A DNA stretch of 45,308 nucleotides from NCBI RefSeq assembly GCF_022414535.1, contig NZ_JADWYM010000050.1, positions 1 through 45,308 on the forward strand, written 5' to 3'. Within the stretch, counting starts at the first letter, position 1, and each line of letters begins with the position of its first letter. A model generated the notes under the pieces. The model worked only from the letters and a program-made list of their open reading frames with translations. It was not told the origin of the DNA and searched no databases. This DNA is from Streptomyces sp. MUM 2J. Its GTDB lineage: Bacteria; Actinomycetota; Actinomycetes; Streptomycetales; Streptomycetaceae. Shown here piece by piece: positions 23,447 to 32,022 of the stretch. Both the position numbers and the translations under genes were made by a program.

Positions 23447-23480
23447 GAGGTCACCTTCGGACAGAGGTCACCTTCGGACA
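23447..23480. repeat. 17-bp perfect tandem duplication
   Basis: GAGGTCACCTTCGGACA occurs at 23447-23463 and again at 23464-23480. The surrounding region 23184-23634 otherwise has no supported gene, only a terminator. Confidence 0.9.
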
Positions 23481-23559
23481 TGGGTGCGTCGGAGCACGCG
23501 GGCGCAAGAGGGCTTCCTCGGGCCTTCTCGGGCCTGCGAGACGGCACGACCGAACGCGC

Positions 23560-23593
23560 GGACACCGCACAGCGACAGCGCTGTGCGGTGTCC
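23560..23593 (-). terminator. Terminator of the regulator-glycosyltransferase operon
   Basis: GGACACCGCACAGCG pairs perfectly with CGCTGTGCGGTGTCC over an ACAG loop, about 40 nt past the stop codon of the PMT-like gene. Confidence 0.85.
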
Positions 23594-23634
23594 CGTGGCA
23601 CTCCGCCTGCGAACCGGACGGGCTGCCCCTCGGC

Positions 23635-25824
23635 TCAGCCGCTCGCCTTCTGGGTGAGGTCGTAGAAGGTGGCCGAACCGACCGTGATCTTCTTGAAGTT
23701 GGCCTCCACCCAGGAGGTGATCTGCGACGACGTTCCGTCGCTGCCGCCGCGCATGCCACCGGCTCCGGTGCCGCCGGCGATGAAGTAGTGGATCTTCCCG
23801 TCCTCCACGTACTGCTGGAACCGGGCCAGCGTCGGGGACGGGTCGGTGCCGTTGAAGCCGCCGACCGCCATCACCGGTTCGCCGGTGGCCAGCTGGTAAC
23901 TCGCCGCGTTCTGGGCGCCGATGGCCGCCGCGGCCCAGGTGTAGTCGTCGGCGCCGGCCTCCAGCAGCTTCTTGGCCTGGGAGTCGACGCTGGCACCGTT
24001 GAGCAGGCCGCCCATGCCTCCGCCACCTGCACCGCCGTTCTGCCGACCCTGCTGCCCCTGACCCTGGCCCTGCCCCTGCTGGCCCTGGCCCTGCTGACCC
24101 GGTGCGCCGCCGCCGGGGAAGCCGCCGTTGCCGCCGCCGGGGAAGCCCGGCCCGCCGGGCCCGCCGCCCTGGGCGTTCCCGTTGCCGTTCTGCTGGCCCT
24201 GCTGGCCCGGCATTCCGCCGCCCGGGAGTCCGCCGCGGCCGCCGGGACCACCCCCGGGGCCACCGCCGCGGCCGCCCATCCTGCTCGCGCCCGCCGGACC
24301 GGCTGTGACGATGGAGCCGGTGTGGCCCTGCTGAAGCGTACTGAGGGTGTACGCGGTCGGGCCGGCGAGGGAGGCCACCACGCCGACCGCCGCCGCAGCG
24401 AGCGCCAGCCGCCGGGTCAACCGGCCGACGAAGATCAGGCCCAGGGCGGCGGTCAGGCCGCCGACCAGCACCAGCCACTTCAGCCAGGGCAGGTAGTCCG
24501 GGGTGCGGTTGAGCAGCACGTACCCCCAGGCGGCCGCGGCCACCACGGAGGCGGCGAGCGCCGGTCCCGCCCATGTCTCCCGGCGGCGCTCCCACAGCAG
24601 CCCGGCGCCCATGCCGACCACCGCCGCCAGGTAGGGCGCGAGGGCGACGGTGTAGTACTGGTGGAAGATGCCCGCCATGTAGCTGAAGACGACGAGCGTC
24701 ATCAGCAGCGAGCCGCCCCACACCAGGAACGCTCCGCGTGTGACCGACGTGCGACGCGCCTTCCGCGTCGCCCACAGGCCCGCGGCGAGCAGGATCAGTG
24801 CGGTCGGCAGGAGCCAGGAGATCTGACCGCCGATCTCGGAGCTGAACATGCGGTCCCAGCCGGTCTCGCCCCACTGTCCGCCGCCGCCCCCGCCGCCCCC
24901 GCCGCCGACGCTGCCGGTCTCGTCGCCGTTGAGCCGGCCCAGCCCGTTGTAGCCGAAGGTCAGCTCCAGGAACGAGTTGTTCTGCGAGCCTCCGACGTAC
25001 GGGCGCGAGGAGGCCGGCCACAGCTCGACGATCGCGACCCACCAGCCGCCGGAGACGACCAGCGCGCCGGTGGCGAGGGCCAGTTGCCCGAACCGCTTCC
25101 GCAGCGACACCGGCGCGCAGACCGCGTACACGGCCGCCAGCGCCGGCAGGATCAGGAAGGCCTGCAACGTCTTGGCGAGGAACGCGAAACCGATCGCGAC
25201 ACCGGCCCAGACCAGCCACTTGGTCCGCCCGTCCTCCAGCGCGCGGACGACGAGGTAGCAGGCGGTCGCCATGAGCAACGCCAGCATCGCGTCAGGGTTG
25301 TTGAACCGGAACATCAGCGCTGCCACGGGCGTGAGGGCCAGCACCCCTCCGGCGATCAGTCCGGCCGCGGGGCTGAACCGGCGCCGTACGCCCGCGTACA
25401 CCACGGCGACCGTGGCGACGCCCATCAGCACCTCGGGGACGAGGATCGCCCACGAGTTCAGGCCGAAGATCCGCACCGACAGCTCCATCGGCCACAGGGA
25501 GGCCGGGGGCTTGTCGACGGTGATGGCGTTCGCGGCGTCGAGCGAGCCGAAGAAGAACGCCTTCCAGCTCTTGCTGCCGGCCTGGACGGCCGCGGAGTAG
25601 AAGGAGTTGGCGTATCCGGAGGCGCTGAGGTCGTACAGGTACAGCAGGCCGGTCACCAGCAGCAGGCCGAGGAGGGCCGGACGCGCCCAGCCCGGGTCCT
25701 CGGGCCGGCCGTGCCACAACCTCCGTACGCCGGTCGGGGGCTGCCGCGGCGCCGCGACGGCCGGCTCCGGGGGAGCGCCGGGAGGCGGTCCCCAGCCGGT
25801 GGCCTGGTCGAAGTGCGTGGTCAT
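23635..25824 (-). CDS. ArnT/PMT-like (GT39/GT83) membrane glycosyltransferase
   Basis: The 729-residue protein has a cytoplasmic Pro-rich start and about 11-12 membrane helices. It has the early ITVDKPPASLWPME motif, whose Asp is the usual catalytic residue of polyprenyl-sugar-using transferases, and later FHQYYTVALAPYLAA. It most likely moves sugars from a polyprenyl phosphate carrier onto an outer-surface acceptor. An external loop is Gly rich (ten Gly in a row), and residues 470-570 are repeats of GGxPGG and QGQGQQ. The start overlaps the GT2-GtrA stop (ATGA). It is last in the operon behind a two-component system and its donor-making neighbour. Confidence 0.9.
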   Translation of the reverse strand: MTTHFDQATGWGPPPGAPPEPAVAAPRQPPTGVRRLWHGRPEDPGWARPALLGLLLVTGLLYLYDLSASGYANSFYSAAVQAGSKSWKAFFFGSLDAANAITVDKPPASLWPMELSVRIFGLNSWAILVPEVLMGVATVAVVYAGVRRRFSPAAGLIAGGVLALTPVAALMFRFNNPDAMLALLMATACYLVVRALEDGRTKWLVWAGVAIGFAFLAKTLQAFLILPALAAVYAVCAPVSLRKRFGQLALATGALVVSGGWWVAIVELWPASSRPYVGGSQNNSFLELTFGYNGLGRLNGDETGSVGGGGGGGGGGQWGETGWDRMFSSEIGGQISWLLPTALILLAAGLWATRKARRTSVTRGAFLVWGGSLLMTLVVFSYMAGIFHQYYTVALAPYLAAVVGMGAGLLWERRRETWAGPALAASVVAAAAWGYVLLNRTPDYLPWLKWLVLVGGLTAALGLIFVGRLTRRLALAAAAVGVVASLAGPTAYTLSTLQQGHTGSIVTAGPAGASRMGGRGGGPGGGPGGRGGLPGGGMPGQQGQQNGNGNAQGGGPGGPGFPGGGNGGFPGGGAPGQQGQGQQGQGQGQGQQGRQNGGAGGGGMGGLLNGASVDSQAKKLLEAGADDYTWAAAAIGAQNAASYQLATGEPVMAVGGFNGTDPSPTLARFQQYVEDGKIHYFIAGGTGAGGMRGGSDGTSSQITSWVEANFKKITVGSATFYDLTQKASG

Positions 25825-27374
25825 CGCGATTCCCTCGGGTCGGAGTCGTAGGGGTGAGCCGGCTGGTGCTGCACGGTGACGTCCCGCCAGGTGCCTTCCG
25901 CGGCGTCCGCGGCACGGGATCGGGCGGTGGGGTCGTATGAGTCGTGGGGGGCGTGGGGGGCGTACGACGGCTGGGGGGCGTACGGCGGGGGAGGTCCGTA
26001 CGAGGGGTGGGGGCCGGGGGACGGCGACGGGCGAGGGCCGCGGGAGGAGCGGGGGCCGCGGAGGCCGCGGGTGCCGTCGGTGCCCTGGACGACGGTCCCG
26101 GGCCGATACGGCTGCGGCTGTTGCCAGGCGTCCTCCCGCTGGTCGGGGAAGACCCAGGCGCGGAAGAGCAGGAAGCGGAGCACGGTGGCCGCGAGGTTGG
26201 CGGCGACGAGGACCGCCAGCTCGGTGGAGTGCGCGGGGTCGGAGGTCGCCGCGTTGAGCGCGGCGAGGGAACCGCTGGTCAGGGCCAGGCCGATACCGAA
26301 GACGACCAGGCCCTGCGCCTGGTGCCGGACGGCGCCGCCACGACCGCGGACACCGAAGGTGAGACGCCGGTTGGCGGCGGTGTTCGCGACGGCGGAGACC
26401 AGGAGGGCGAGCGCGTTGGCGGTCTGCGAGCCGGTGAAGGAGCGGAAGACGCTGTAGAGCAGGAGGTAGAAGAGGGTGGACAGGGCGCCGACCACGCAGA
26501 ACCCGACGAGCTGGCGCGCCAGCCCCTTGGGCACGTCCTCGATGTCCCGGTCCCGCGGGTCGTCCCCGAAGGGCCGCGCCAGCCGGTCCAGCGGCAGCGA
26601 GCCGGTGGCCAGCGCCCGGCCGACCCGCCACACGCCCTTGAGGTCGTCGGTGGCCGTCCTGACGATGTGCACGGTGGAGTCGGGGTCGTCGACCCAGTCG
26701 ACGGGCACCTCGTGGATCCGCAGGCCCGCGCGCTCGGCGAGCACCAGCATCTCGGTGTCGAAGAACCAGCCGGTGTCCTCGACCAGCGGCAGCAGCGCCT
26801 GGGCGACGTCCCTGCGGATCGCCTTGAAGCCGCACTGGGCGTCGGAGAACCGGGCCTGGAGGGAGCCGCGCAGGATCAGGTTGTAGGAGCGGGAGATGAA
26901 CTCGCGCTTCGGGCCGCGCACGACCCGGGCGCTGCGGGCGAGCCGCGAGCCGATCGCCAGGTCCGAGTGCCCGGAGATCAGCGGCGCCACCAGCGGCAGC
27001 AGGGCGTTGAGGTCGGTGGACAGGTCGACGTCCATGTAGGCGAGGATCGGGGCGTCGGAGGCGGACCACACGGTCCGCAGGGCGCGGCCCCGGCCCTTGA
27101 GGTCCAGGCGGAAGTGGGCGACCTCGGGGAGCTCCGCCTCCAGCTGCCGCGCCACGTGCGGGGTGGCGTCCGTCGACGCGTTGTCCGCGATCGTGATGCG
27201 GAAGGGGTACGGGAACGTGCGCGCGAGATGCTCGTGCAGTCTGCGCACGCACGGCGGGAGGTCCCTCTCCTCGTTGTAGACGGGGATCACTACGTCCAGA
27301 ACAGGGGCACCGGCCCCTGCGGCCGGGAGGTGCTCCCGCGCCGGCAGGGTGCCGGGAGAAGAGTCGGTTCGCAT
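25821..27374 (-). CDS. Bifunctional GT2 glycosyltransferase / GtrA-like flippase
   Basis: The 517-residue protein joins a GT2 domain (about 28-265; LDVVIPVYNEERDL, the DxD-type YMDVDLSTDLNALL, and FKAIRRD and FFDTEMLVLAERAG) to a four-helix GtrA domain (about 300-420, QLVGFCVVGALSTLFYLLLY) and a Pro/Tyr/Ser-rich tail. The GT2 half resembles polyprenyl-phosphate sugar synthases, and GtrA is linked to flipping the product. It would supply the lipid-linked sugar for the neighbouring ArnT-like enzyme. Start is ATG 27374, with GAGAG 8 nt upstream, placed inside a perfect 14-bp palindrome. It is 14 nt after the kinase gene. Confidence 0.93.
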   Translation of the reverse strand: MRTDSSPGTLPAREHLPAAGAGAPVLDVVIPVYNEERDLPPCVRRLHEHLARTFPYPFRITIADNASTDATPHVARQLEAELPEVAHFRLDLKGRGRALRTVWSASDAPILAYMDVDLSTDLNALLPLVAPLISGHSDLAIGSRLARSARVVRGPKREFISRSYNLILRGSLQARFSDAQCGFKAIRRDVAQALLPLVEDTGWFFDTEMLVLAERAGLRIHEVPVDWVDDPDSTVHIVRTATDDLKGVWRVGRALATGSLPLDRLARPFGDDPRDRDIEDVPKGLARQLVGFCVVGALSTLFYLLLYSVFRSFTGSQTANALALLVSAVANTAANRRLTFGVRGRGGAVRHQAQGLVVFGIGLALTSGSLAALNAATSDPAHSTELAVLVAANLAATVLRFLLFRAWVFPDQREDAWQQPQPYRPGTVVQGTDGTRGLRGPRSSRGPRPSPSPGPHPSYGPPPPYAPQPSYAPHAPHDSYDPTARSRAADAAEGTWRDVTVQHQPAHPYDSDPRESR

Positions 27375-27380
27375 GCGAAC
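27367..27380. promoter_or_regulatory. 14-bp palindrome GTTCGCATGCGAAC over the GT2-GtrA start codon
   Basis: A perfect palindrome spans the ATG of the GT2-GtrA gene at the operon junction. It could be a protein site or a small RNA hairpin that limits initiation; function is not known. Confidence 0.45.
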
Positions 27381-27388
27381 GACTCTCG

Positions 27389-29020
27389 TCAAGCGCCCTG
27401 TTGCACCCGTGTGGCAGTGCTGTGCTGTGCCTGTGAGTCCGGTTGCCGGTGCGTTTCGGGCGTCGTGACCGCCACGGACCGCGGGTGCGCCGAGGGCACC
27501 GGGACAGGCAGGTGCACGGTGAACACGGTGCGCCCGGGCACGCTGTCGACGGTCACGGAACCACCGTGCGCGGTGACCACGGCCTGCACGATGGCGAGGC
27601 CGAGTCCCGTGGAGCCGGTGGCGCGCGAGCGCGCCGAATCGCCGCGCGCGAACCGCTCGAACACCCGTGGCAGCAACGCGTCCGGAATCCCCGGCCCGTT
27701 GTCCTCCACGTCCACGCACAGCCACGTCCCGCGCCGCTGCACCCGCGCGGTGACGGTCGTCCCCGGGGGCGTGTGCGTGCGGGCGTTGGCGAGCAGATTG
27801 ACCAGCACCTGCTGCAGCCGGGCCGCGTCCGCCCAGACCGGCGCGGGCTCGTCGGGCAGGTCCAGCCGCCACACGTGGTCCCGCCCGGCCGCCCGGGCGT
27901 CACTGACGGTGTCGACGACCAGCGGTACGAGGTCGGTGTCGGCGAACTGCAACGGCCGGCCCGCGTCCAGCCGGGCGAGCAGCAGCAGATCCTCCACCAG
28001 CAGGGTCATCCGACCGGCCTCGGACTCGATCCGCCCGAGGGCGTGCCGCGTGTCGGGGCCCACGTCCTCCCGTCCGCGCCGCGTCAGTTCGGCGTACCCG
28101 CGGATGGAGGCCAGCGGGGTCCGCAGCTCGTGGCTGGCGTCGGCGACGAACTGCCGTACCCGTGTCTCGCTCTGCTGCCGGGCGTGCAGCGCACCGTGTA
28201 CATGGTCGAGCATCCGGTTGAGCGCGACGCCGACGCGGCCGACCTCGGTGTGCGGGTCGCACTCGGAGTCCGGGACGCGCTCGCTGAGGTTCACCTCGCC
28301 GGAGTGCAGCGGTAGTTCGGAGACACGGGTGGCGGTGGCGGCCACCCTGCGCAGGGGGCGGGTGGCGACGCCGACGAGCACGTATCCGGCGATGCCGGCG
28401 GCGACGAGCCCGGCGGCGGTGACACTGATCTCGACGAGGACGAGGGTGCTGATCGTGCTGGTGACGTCCTGCGTGGGCAGGGCGACGTAGTACGCCTCAC
28501 CGGCGTCGAGGCCGGGGATGTACTGCACGCGGTACTCGCCCAGTCCGGGCACGTCCACGGAGTGCGCATGCCGGTCCTGGGGGACGGACGCGAGCGCCGC
28601 CCGCTGCCCGGCGTCGAGCTGGACGGCCTCCATGTTCTTGAAGGCGCCGTTGCTGTAGCTCGTCTGCTTGCCGACGGCAGCGGCGGTGAGGGTGCCGTCC
28701 TCGACGTAGGCGGCGATGGTGCCGGGCTGGGCCGGCGGCTGCGTGACCAGCTTGCCGACCTTCTGACCGGCGGGGACCGACGGCGGCGGCGGCTCGCCCG
28801 GCTTGTCCAACTGGCGGCCGCCCACCGCCCGCTTGGCGGTGTCCCAGACCTTGTCGTCCAGTTGCTGGTAGAGGTGTGAGCGCAGGGCGAGCGTGGTCAC
28901 CGTGCCGATCACCGCGCACACCACCGCGATCAGGGTCACCGCCGCGACGACGAGGCGCGTGCGCAGCGTGCGCGGCTGGCGTCCCCGCCTCTGCGTACGC
29001 GGTCGCCGCCGACCGCTCAT
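27389..29020 (-). CDS. Sensor histidine kinase
   Basis: The 543-residue protein is a classical membrane kinase. It has a membrane helix at 22-46, an outer sensor region of about 150 residues (GTIAAYVEDGTLTAAAVGKQ... GLGEYRVQYIPG), a second helix near 195-217, HAMP, the H-box FVADASHELRTPLASIRGY, the N-box LVNLLANARTHTPPG, the G1 box VEDNGPGIPD and the G2 box TGLGLAIVQ. Its ATG overlaps the response-regulator stop (ATGA, 29017-29020), so the pair is coupled. It controls the next two genes or its own operon by inference from linkage. Confidence 0.95.
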   Translation of the reverse strand: MSGRRRPRTQRRGRQPRTLRTRLVVAAVTLIAVVCAVIGTVTTLALRSHLYQQLDDKVWDTAKRAVGGRQLDKPGEPPPPSVPAGQKVGKLVTQPPAQPGTIAAYVEDGTLTAAAVGKQTSYSNGAFKNMEAVQLDAGQRAALASVPQDRHAHSVDVPGLGEYRVQYIPGLDAGEAYYVALPTQDVTSTISTLVLVEISVTAAGLVAAGIAGYVLVGVATRPLRRVAATATRVSELPLHSGEVNLSERVPDSECDPHTEVGRVGVALNRMLDHVHGALHARQQSETRVRQFVADASHELRTPLASIRGYAELTRRGREDVGPDTRHALGRIESEAGRMTLLVEDLLLLARLDAGRPLQFADTDLVPLVVDTVSDARAAGRDHVWRLDLPDEPAPVWADAARLQQVLVNLLANARTHTPPGTTVTARVQRRGTWLCVDVEDNGPGIPDALLPRVFERFARGDSARSRATGSTGLGLAIVQAVVTAHGGSVTVDSVPGRTVFTVHLPVPVPSAHPRSVAVTTPETHRQPDSQAQHSTATRVQQGA

Positions 29021-29757
29021 GACACCGCTGGCTTGATCAGGTAGCCCGCGCCGCGCCGGGTGTGGATCATGGGTTCCCGACCGGCGTCGATCTTCCGGCG
29101 CAGGTAGGAGATGTACAGCTCGACGACGTTGGCCTGACCGCCGAAGTCGTAGGACCAGACCCGGTCGAGGATCTGCGCCTTGCTGAGCACGCGCCGCGGG
29201 TTGCGCATCAGGAAGCGCAGCAGCTCGAACTCGGTGGCGGTGAGGTGGATGTTGTCGCCGCCCCGGGACACCTCGTGGCTGTCCTCGTCGAGCATCAGAT
29301 CACCCACGACGAGGACGGAGTCCGACCGCCGGTCGGCCGCACCGGACCGCCGGATCAGGCCGCGCAGCCGGGCGACGACCTCCTCCAGGCTGAACGGCTT
29401 GGTGACGTAGTCGTCCCCACCGGCGGTGAGCCCGGCGATCCGGTCCTCGACGGCGTCCTTGGCCGTGAGGAAGAGCACCGGCACGTCGGGCAGCTCGCGG
29501 CGCAGCCGTCCGAGGATGGTCAGGCCGTCCATGTCGGGCAGCATCATGTCGAGCACGACCGCGTCGGGCCGGAACTCCCGCGCGCTCTGGACGGCGCCCT
29601 GGCCGTCCCCCGCCGTACGGATCTGCCAGCCTTCGTACCGCAGGGCCATGGACAGCAGCTCGGTGATCGACGTCTCGTCGTCCACCACCAGCACGCGGAC
29701 GGGGCTCCCGTCCGGCCTCAGCAGTTCGGTGCGCCCCTGGGGCGACGTCGTGGTCAT
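29017..29757 (-). CDS. Response regulator, OmpR/PhoB family
   Basis: The 246-residue protein has a receiver domain (VRVLVVDDETSITELLSMAL; phospho-acceptor Asp in DAVVLDMMLPDMDG; switch Thr and Lys in LFLTAKD and DYVTKPF) and a winged-helix domain (LTATEFELLRFLMRNPRRVLSKAQILDRVW ... RRGAGYLIKP). It is first in the operon. The ATG at 29757 has an inverted repeat CCGGACA-CGA-TGTCCGG (29759-29775) directly in front of it, where a ribosome site would normally be, which is unusual. Further upstream, CCTGAGAA/TTCTCAGG is a candidate autoregulatory site. Confidence 0.95.
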   Translation of the reverse strand: MTTTSPQGRTELLRPDGSPVRVLVVDDETSITELLSMALRYEGWQIRTAGDGQGAVQSAREFRPDAVVLDMMLPDMDGLTILGRLRRELPDVPVLFLTAKDAVEDRIAGLTAGGDDYVTKPFSLEEVVARLRGLIRRSGAADRRSDSVLVVGDLMLDEDSHEVSRGGDNIHLTATEFELLRFLMRNPRRVLSKAQILDRVWSYDFGGQANVVELYISYLRRKIDAGREPMIHTRRGAGYLIKPAVS

Positions 29758-29758
29758 G

Positions 29759-29840
29759 CCGGACACGATGTCCGGGGGCTCTGAGAGGACGCTTTCAACA
29801 GTCTGTGATTTCCCTGAGAAACACACAGGCGGTTCTCAGG
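29759..29840. promoter_or_regulatory. Upstream region of the response regulator with two inverted repeats
   Basis: CCGGACA-CGA-TGTCCGG (29759-29775) directly precedes the ATG. CCTGAGAA (29813-29820) and TTCTCAGG (29833-29840) form a perfect 8-bp inverted repeat 38 nt further away, and a third related CTGAGAGG is at 29781-29788. This is the likely promoter and operator of the four-gene operon. I could not choose -10 and -35 hexamers. Confidence 0.5.
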
Positions 29841-29931
29841 CGGGGGCTGGGCGCGGGGGCGGAGGGCCTGCCGGAACGACGACCCGCCGGGACGACGACC
29901 CGCCGGGAAGACGACCAGGGGACGAATCCCC

Positions 29932-30822
29932 TCAGAACAACTCGTCCTGAGTGTGCGCGGCAGGCTGCCGGAACCGCCGTACGGGTACCGGGATCCGGCC
30001 GTCCCCGGCGGACGCGGCCGGCACGATCCCCCACCCGCCCATGAGCCGGGTGTCGAGGACGACGACGGTGCCGGCGTCGTCGACGGCGAGGTGCAGATCC
30101 GGCCCGGCCGCGCCGACCAGCCGTCCGCCGATCTCGCCTCCGGCGACCAGCTCGCCGACCTCCCCGATGGCGGCGGGGGCGCCGGTGAGCCCGAAGGCGC
30201 GCAGGTGGTCCACGGGCCGGAAGGGCCGGGGGCCGAGTGACTCGGGCCAGCCGGGAAGGGCGAGGGCCCGGGGGTGCAGCCCGGCGATCTCACCGGCGCG
30301 TTCGGCCTCGGTGGCGGGCAGCGCGGCCCGCACCGCCCGCTTCTCGGTGTACGGGATCCGGTCGGGCACCCGCAGGGCCGCCCGGAGCAGTTCCTCGGCC
30401 CGCCGCGCGGCCATCAGAGGCCCGGCACCGAGCCAGCTGAAGCAGACGGCACCCTGCTCCAGCAGCCGGGCGGGCCCCCGCTCGACGGCCGTGATGCCGA
30501 CCTTGGTCAGGCCGGGCCCGAACCAGGCCAGGTACACGTGGTACGGCCGGGGATCGTCCGCGATCGTGTCGGCGGCGACGCTGTGCGCCCGCTCCAGCCG
30601 AGCGCACTCCTCGCACCGGGCGCCCGTACTGCGCGCCGGCACCTCCGCCCGCGCCGGACAGGCATGCCCACGGGCCCCGACGCAGATCCGCGCACTCCCC
30701 TCGGCCACCCCGAAGGCCACGGTCCTCCCCCGGCTCAGCGCACTGCTGTGCCCTCCGTCCCAGCCCAGCACGGGGACGCCCGACGACCACCGCAGCCCGG
30801 TGCAATGCCATGTCTGTGCCAT
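29932..30822 (-). CDS. DUF2797 family protein
   Basis: The 296-residue protein has a possible zinc site in its first third (CVGARGHACPARAEV, GARCEECARLERAHS). It then has PYHVYLAWFGPGLTKVGITAVERG, which resembles a GIY-YIG-like or T5orf172-type core, followed by RLLEQGAVCFSWLGAGPLMAARRAEELL. DUF2797 has no known function; resemblance to nuclease-like folds is only suggestive. Start is ATG 30822 or GTG 30825. The hexamer TACGCT (30836-30831) lies 8 or 5 nt upstream and no ribosome site is seen. Single gene. Confidence 0.88.
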   Translation of the reverse strand: MAQTWHCTGLRWSSGVPVLGWDGGHSSALSRGRTVAFGVAEGSARICVGARGHACPARAEVPARSTGARCEECARLERAHSVAADTIADDPRPYHVYLAWFGPGLTKVGITAVERGPARLLEQGAVCFSWLGAGPLMAARRAEELLRAALRVPDRIPYTEKRAVRAALPATEAERAGEIAGLHPRALALPGWPESLGPRPFRPVDHLRAFGLTGAPAAIGEVGELVAGGEIGGRLVGAAGPDLHLAVDDAGTVVVLDTRLMGGWGIVPAASAGDGRIPVPVRRFRQPAAHTQDELF

Positions 30823-30865
30823 CACCCGTGAGCGTAGGGGACGCCACTGACAGCCACGGTGGGAG

Positions 30866-30892
30866 CCGCAGGACCCGCAGGACCCGCAGGAC
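30866..30892. repeat. 9-bp tandem repeat CCGCAGGAC x3
   Basis: Three perfect copies lie in the 278-bp spacer 30823-31100, between the DUF2797 start and the sigma-factor stop. No gene is otherwise seen in the spacer. Confidence 0.9.
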
Positions 30893-31100
30893 CGGGCCGG
30901 AGGCCGGGCGCACCGACCGCCGGCCCCGGCACGCCCGGCGCACGTTCACCCACAGGAGCAGCACAGGGCGGCTCGCGGGCCGGTGACCGCAGGCGAGCCG
31001 CGGGGCGACGCAGGGCGCGGGGAGGACCGGCGCGGCCCCCTCCCGCCCCTCCCCGCCCCGGCCTGAGCCGCCTGCTGTCACCGACCCGCGCCGCCCGTGG

Positions 31101-31997
31101 TCACCGCACGGTGAGCCGGGTCTCGGACCCGATGCGGGTCAGCTTCTCCGGGTTGCGGACGTAGTAGAGGCCGGCGATACGGTCGCCCTCGACCCGGATC
31201 GCCATGACGCCGTCGATCTCGCCGTGCACACGGAAGAGGAGGGCCGGGTTTCCGTTGACCGTGGCGGGGTGGGTGGTGAAGGTGCCGGCGGCCTTGCCCG
31301 AGCCGCCGATGACGAACCGGGCCACCTTGTCGACGCCGACGACCGGCCGGCGTGCGGCCTGCTTGACGCCGCCGCCGTCACTCAGCAGGACGACCTCGGG
31401 GGCGAGCACGTCCATCAGACCCTGCAGGTCCCCGGTCTCGACCGCGCGCTGGAACGACTCCAGCGCGGTCCGGGTCCGGCTCGCCGAGACCGCCTCGCGG
31501 GGGCGGCGGGCATCAACGTGCCGGCGGGCGCGGTGCGCGATCTGGCGGACCGCCGCGGTGCTCTTGTCGACCGCGGCGGCGATCTCCTCGTAGTCGACGC
31601 CGAACACCTCGCGCAGCACGAAGACGGCACGTTCCGTCGGCGACAGGGTCTCCAGGACGAGCATGAGCGCCATGGAGACGCTCTCGGCGAGTTCGGCGTC
31701 CTCGGCGACATCGGGTGCGGTGAGCACCGGCTCGGGCAGCCAGGGTCCGACGTACGCCTCCTTGCGGCGCTTCAGGGTGCGCAGCCGGTTCAGCGCCTGC
31801 CGGGTCGTGATCCGGACCAGGTACGCGCGCTGGTCGCGCACCTGCTCCAGGTCCACGCCGCCCCACCGCAGCCAGGTCTCCTGCAGGACGTCCTCCGCGT
31901 CGGCCGCCGAGCCGAGCATCTCGTAGGCGACGGTGAAGAGCAGGCCGCGGTGGGCGACGAATGCCTGCGTGGCCGGGTCGGTGACGTGCTCGCTCAT
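31101..31997 (-). CDS. ECF41-family RNA polymerase sigma factor with C-terminal SnoaL-like domain
   Basis: The 298-residue protein has sigma region 2 (about 10-75), the linker motif WLPEP (86-90), region 4 with HTH (EIAAAVDKSTAAVRQIAHRARRHV) and a SnoaL-like extension of about 120 residues. The extension has the ECF41 hallmark motifs DGGG (207-210, followed by VK) and NPEKL near the end (family consensus NPDKL). In this family the extension regulates sigma activity in place of a separate anti-sigma factor. It lies 25 nt after an oxidoreductase gene; ECF41 genes are typically paired with carboxymuconolactone decarboxylase, oxidoreductase or epimerase genes. GGAGG precedes ATG 31997. Confidence 0.95.
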   Translation of the reverse strand: MSEHVTDPATQAFVAHRGLLFTVAYEMLGSAADAEDVLQETWLRWGGVDLEQVRDQRAYLVRITTRQALNRLRTLKRRKEAYVGPWLPEPVLTAPDVAEDAELAESVSMALMLVLETLSPTERAVFVLREVFGVDYEEIAAAVDKSTAAVRQIAHRARRHVDARRPREAVSASRTRTALESFQRAVETGDLQGLMDVLAPEVVLLSDGGGVKQAARRPVVGVDKVARFVIGGSGKAAGTFTTHPATVNGNPALLFRVHGEIDGVMAIRVEGDRIAGLYYVRNPEKLTRIGSETRLTVR

Positions 31998-32022
31998 CTC
32001 TGGTTCCCTCCGTCGGAGCCGG

